From contig NZ_JAPUBN010000011.1 in assembly GCF_026966905.1 (NCBI RefSeq), positions 310,001-374,000 of the forward strand: a stretch of DNA of 64,000 nucleotides. The letters run 5' to 3'. Both the position numbers and the translations under genes were made by a program. Shown piece after piece: positions 62,058-64,000 of this stretch (position 1 is its first letter; every line of letters starts with the position of its first letter). The stretch comes from Marinomonas phaeophyticola (GTDB lineage Bacteria; Pseudomonadota; Gammaproteobacteria; Pseudomonadales; Marinomonadaceae). Below the pieces are notes generated by a model. That model saw only the letters and a list, made by a program, of their open reading frames with translations, was not told the origin of the DNA and did no database searches.

Positions 62058-64000
62058 ATGACAGTTCAAACCGTAAAATTACTATCCGAATTGGTCAATA
62101 CGCCAGTCGAGAAGCTTCTTGCTCAGATGAAGGAAGCTGGTCTTTCTCATTCTAGTGGAGATCAAGAAGTATCTGACACTGAAAAACAGGTATTATTGAA
62201 CCACTTAAAGCGTTCTCACGGTGATCAGGATGAGGGATCTCAGCGTATTACATTACAACGTAAGAAAACGAGTACGCTAAAAGGCGGCGACAATAAAATC
62301 GTTAATGTTGAAGTTCGTAAAAAACGCACCTATGCTAAACGTAGTGAAGGCGATGAAGGTCTTCAACAAGAATTACTAGAAAAACGACAAGCTGAAGAAG
62401 CGCGTATTTTAGCAGAAGAACAAGCACGTAAAGAAGCTGAGCTAAAAGCAGAAGCTGAGAAGGCGGCGGCTGAGAAGCTAGAAGCTGAAAAAGCGGCAGC
62501 GAAAGAAAAAGCTGAAGCAGAAGAAAAAGCTAGATTAGAAGCAGAAAAATCGAATTCTAAATCTGAAGTAAGTAATGCACCGGAGACGTACATCTCCAAA
62601 ATAGGAGCGGACGAGCCCGTGGAAACAGTTAAAAAACCTAAGCCAGTATCGAAAAAAGTAAGCGCGCCAGCAGGTGACAATGATTCGGCTTCTAAAGGTA
62701 AAAAAGGCGCTGCTAAACAAGATAATAAACCGAAAGGGCGTTACAACTCAGATAACAAACGCTCAAATAAAATTAGCCTTTCTGGGGATGATGAATTCGG
62801 TCGTCGCGGCGGTAAATTGAAGCGTAAACGTCCTTCTAAGCAAGAGCATGGCTTCCAAAAACCGACGGCCCCAATTATTCATGAAGTCGCTATTCCTGAA
62901 AGCATCACCGTTGCTGATCTTGCCGAGAAAATGTCGGTAAAAGGCGCTGAAGTTATTAAGATTATGTTTAAAATGGGCGCTATGGCGACGATTAACCAAA
63001 CAATTGATCGTGATACGGCAACCCTTGTTATTGAAGAAATGGGCCATAAAGTAAAATACATCGATGAAAATGCTGTCGAAAATGACATGATTGAAGCGAT
63101 TGATTACGAAGGTGAGTCAATTAAACGAGCTCCAGTAGTAACGGTAATGGGTCACGTAGACCATGGTAAAACATCATTACTTGATTACATTCGTACTACT
63201 CGTGTTGCAGCGGGTGAGTCTGGTGGTATTACACAGCATATTGGTGCATATCACGTTGAAACGCCTCATGGCATGATCAGTTTCTTAGATACTCCAGGAC
63301 ATGCGGCTTTTACAGCAATGCGTGCCCGTGGAGCGAAAGCAACAGACATTGTTATTCTAGTATGTGCTGCGGATGATGGTGTTATGCCTCAAACCGAAGA
63401 AGCGATTCAGCATGCTAAAGCGGCTGGCGTTCCAATGGTTGTCGCGATTACTAAGATAGATAAAGATGGTGCGGACATCGATCGTGTCAAAAATGAATTA
63501 GTTGCCAAAGAAGTTGTTCCTGAAGAATGGGGCGGCAATATCCAGTTTATTGGTGTGTCAGCGAAAACGGGTGAAGGTATTGAAGCGCTTCTAGAAGCGG
63601 TATTGCTTGAATCTGAAGTATTAGAATTAATGGCCGTTCCTAGTTCTCCTGGTAAGGGCGTTGTTGTTGAATCTCGTCTAGATCGTGGACGTGGTTCTGT
63701 GGCTACACTATTGGTTCAAAACGGTACTTTACGCAAAGGTGATATTGTTCTTGCTGGCTTGCAAATGGGTCGTGTTCGAGCGTTACTTGACGAAAATGGC
63801 AAGCCGATCTCTGAAGCTGGACCGTCTATCCCTGTTGAAATCCTTGGTTTGGACGGAACACCTGAAGCGGGTGAAGAGTTTATTGTTGTTGCTGACGAGC
63901 GTAAAGCCCGTGAAGTGGCAAACTTCCGCCAAGGTAAATACCGTGAAGTTCGTTTTGCTCGTCAACATTCTGCCAAACTTGAAAACTTATTCTCAGAAAT
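62058..64000 (+). CDS. infB: Translation initiation factor IF-2, 5' part
   Basis: Runs past the right edge; about 647 residues are visible. An IF2N domain is followed by a long charged, Ala/Glu/Lys-rich linker (about residues 105-260), a second IF2N ([19 protein letters not shown]), and the GTPase with [20 protein letters not shown] and TKIDKDGAD. It places fMet-tRNA on the 30S subunit. Confidence 0.98.
   Translation, partial: MTVQTVKLLSELVNTPVEKLLAQMKEAGLSHSSGDQEVSDTEKQVLLNHLKRSHGDQDEGSQRITLQRKKTSTLKGGDNKIVNVEVRKKRTYAKRSEGDEGLQQELLEKRQAEEARILAEEQARKEAELKAEAEKAAAEKLEAEKAAAKEKAEAEEKARLEAEKSNSKSEVSNAPETYISKIGADEPVETVKKPKPVSKKVSAPAGDNDSASKGKKGAAKQDNKPKGRYNSDNKRSNKISLSGDDEFGRRGGKLKRKRPSKQEHGFQKPTAPIIHEVAIPESITVADLAEKMSVKGAEVIKIMFKMGAMATINQTIDRDTATLVIEEMGHKVKYIDENAVENDMIEAIDYEGESIKRAPVVTVMGHVDHGKTSLLDYIRTTRVAAGESGGITQHIGAYHVETPHGMISFLDTPGHAAFTAMRARGAKATDIVILVCAADDGVMPQTEEAIQHAKAAGVPMVVAITKIDKDGADIDRVKNELVAKEVVPEEWGGNIQFIGVSAKTGEGIEALLEAVLLESEVLELMAVPSSPGKGVVVESRLDRGRGSVATLLVQNGTLRKGDIVLAGLQMGRVRALLDENGKPISEAGPSIPVEILGLDGTPEAGEEFIVVADERKAREVANFRQGKYREVRFARQHSAKLENLFSE

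Overview
The window covers the right-hand part of an SXT/R391-family integrative conjugative element (ICE) inserted in a host prfC gene, followed by about 14 kb of ordinary gammaproteobacterial chromosome. The evidence is the order of conjugation genes (traD-traJ, traL-E-K-B-V-A, dsbC-traC-trbI-trhF-traW-traU-traN, traF-H-G), a 143-residue Eex, the FlhD/FlhC-like activators SetD and SetC, the croS/setR immunity region with four operators, and setR lying directly before a prfC gene that codes for release factor 3. The host block (prfC, erpA, yhbY, rlmE, ftsH, folP, glmM, tpiA, secG, tRNA-Leu, rimP, nusA, infB) suits a marine gammaproteobacterium. Oceanospirillales such as Marinomonas is my inference from gene order and protein character, not something tested.

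Layout. 1-2,363: end of traD and two mating genes. 2,390-2,977: single cargo gene at the first variable site. 3,266-7,372: pilus assembly operon traLEKBVA. 7,503-9,314: mosAT toxin-antitoxin cargo. 9,446-19,214: dsbC to traN. 19,639-22,975: a Gabija anti-phage pair (gajA, gajB). 23,167-23,850: endonuclease I. 24,937-35,194: DNA metabolism module (ssb, bet, exo, cobS, WGR-domain gene, DUF3150 gene, cobT, radC, Toprim primase). 35,284-39,130: unknown gene plus McrBC type IV restriction. 39,371-45,279: traFHG. 45,312-49,751: reverse-strand eex, setC, setD, transglycosylase, phage-like replication genes and croS, with divergent setR. About 50,008: right ICE-chromosome junction in prfC. The infB gene runs off the right edge.

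How it works together. SetR and CroS form a phage-like switch. Relief of SetR repression would allow setDC expression, which in this family activates the tra operons. TraD brings DNA to a type IV secretion system built by the other Tra proteins, and Eex blocks redundant transfer. MosAT stabilises the element. Gabija and McrBC are accessory defences in two of its insertion hotspots. Bet, Exo and SSB form a lambda-like recombination set.

The least explained features lie in the DNA metabolism module. (1) Nine genes are preceded by the same two-hairpin leader, and the second hairpin pairs with the gene's own ribosome binding site. (2) Three unrelated proteins of the module (Exo, the WGR protein and the DUF3150 protein) end in nearly the same aromatic tail (SFYF, NYYF, SFYF). 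(3) Near the right end, a perfect dnaX-type slippery heptamer A AAA AAG sits exactly where two overlapping reading frames would join into one protein. (4) traN is broken by one base in a G run; this may be a real mutation, slippage or a sequencing error.
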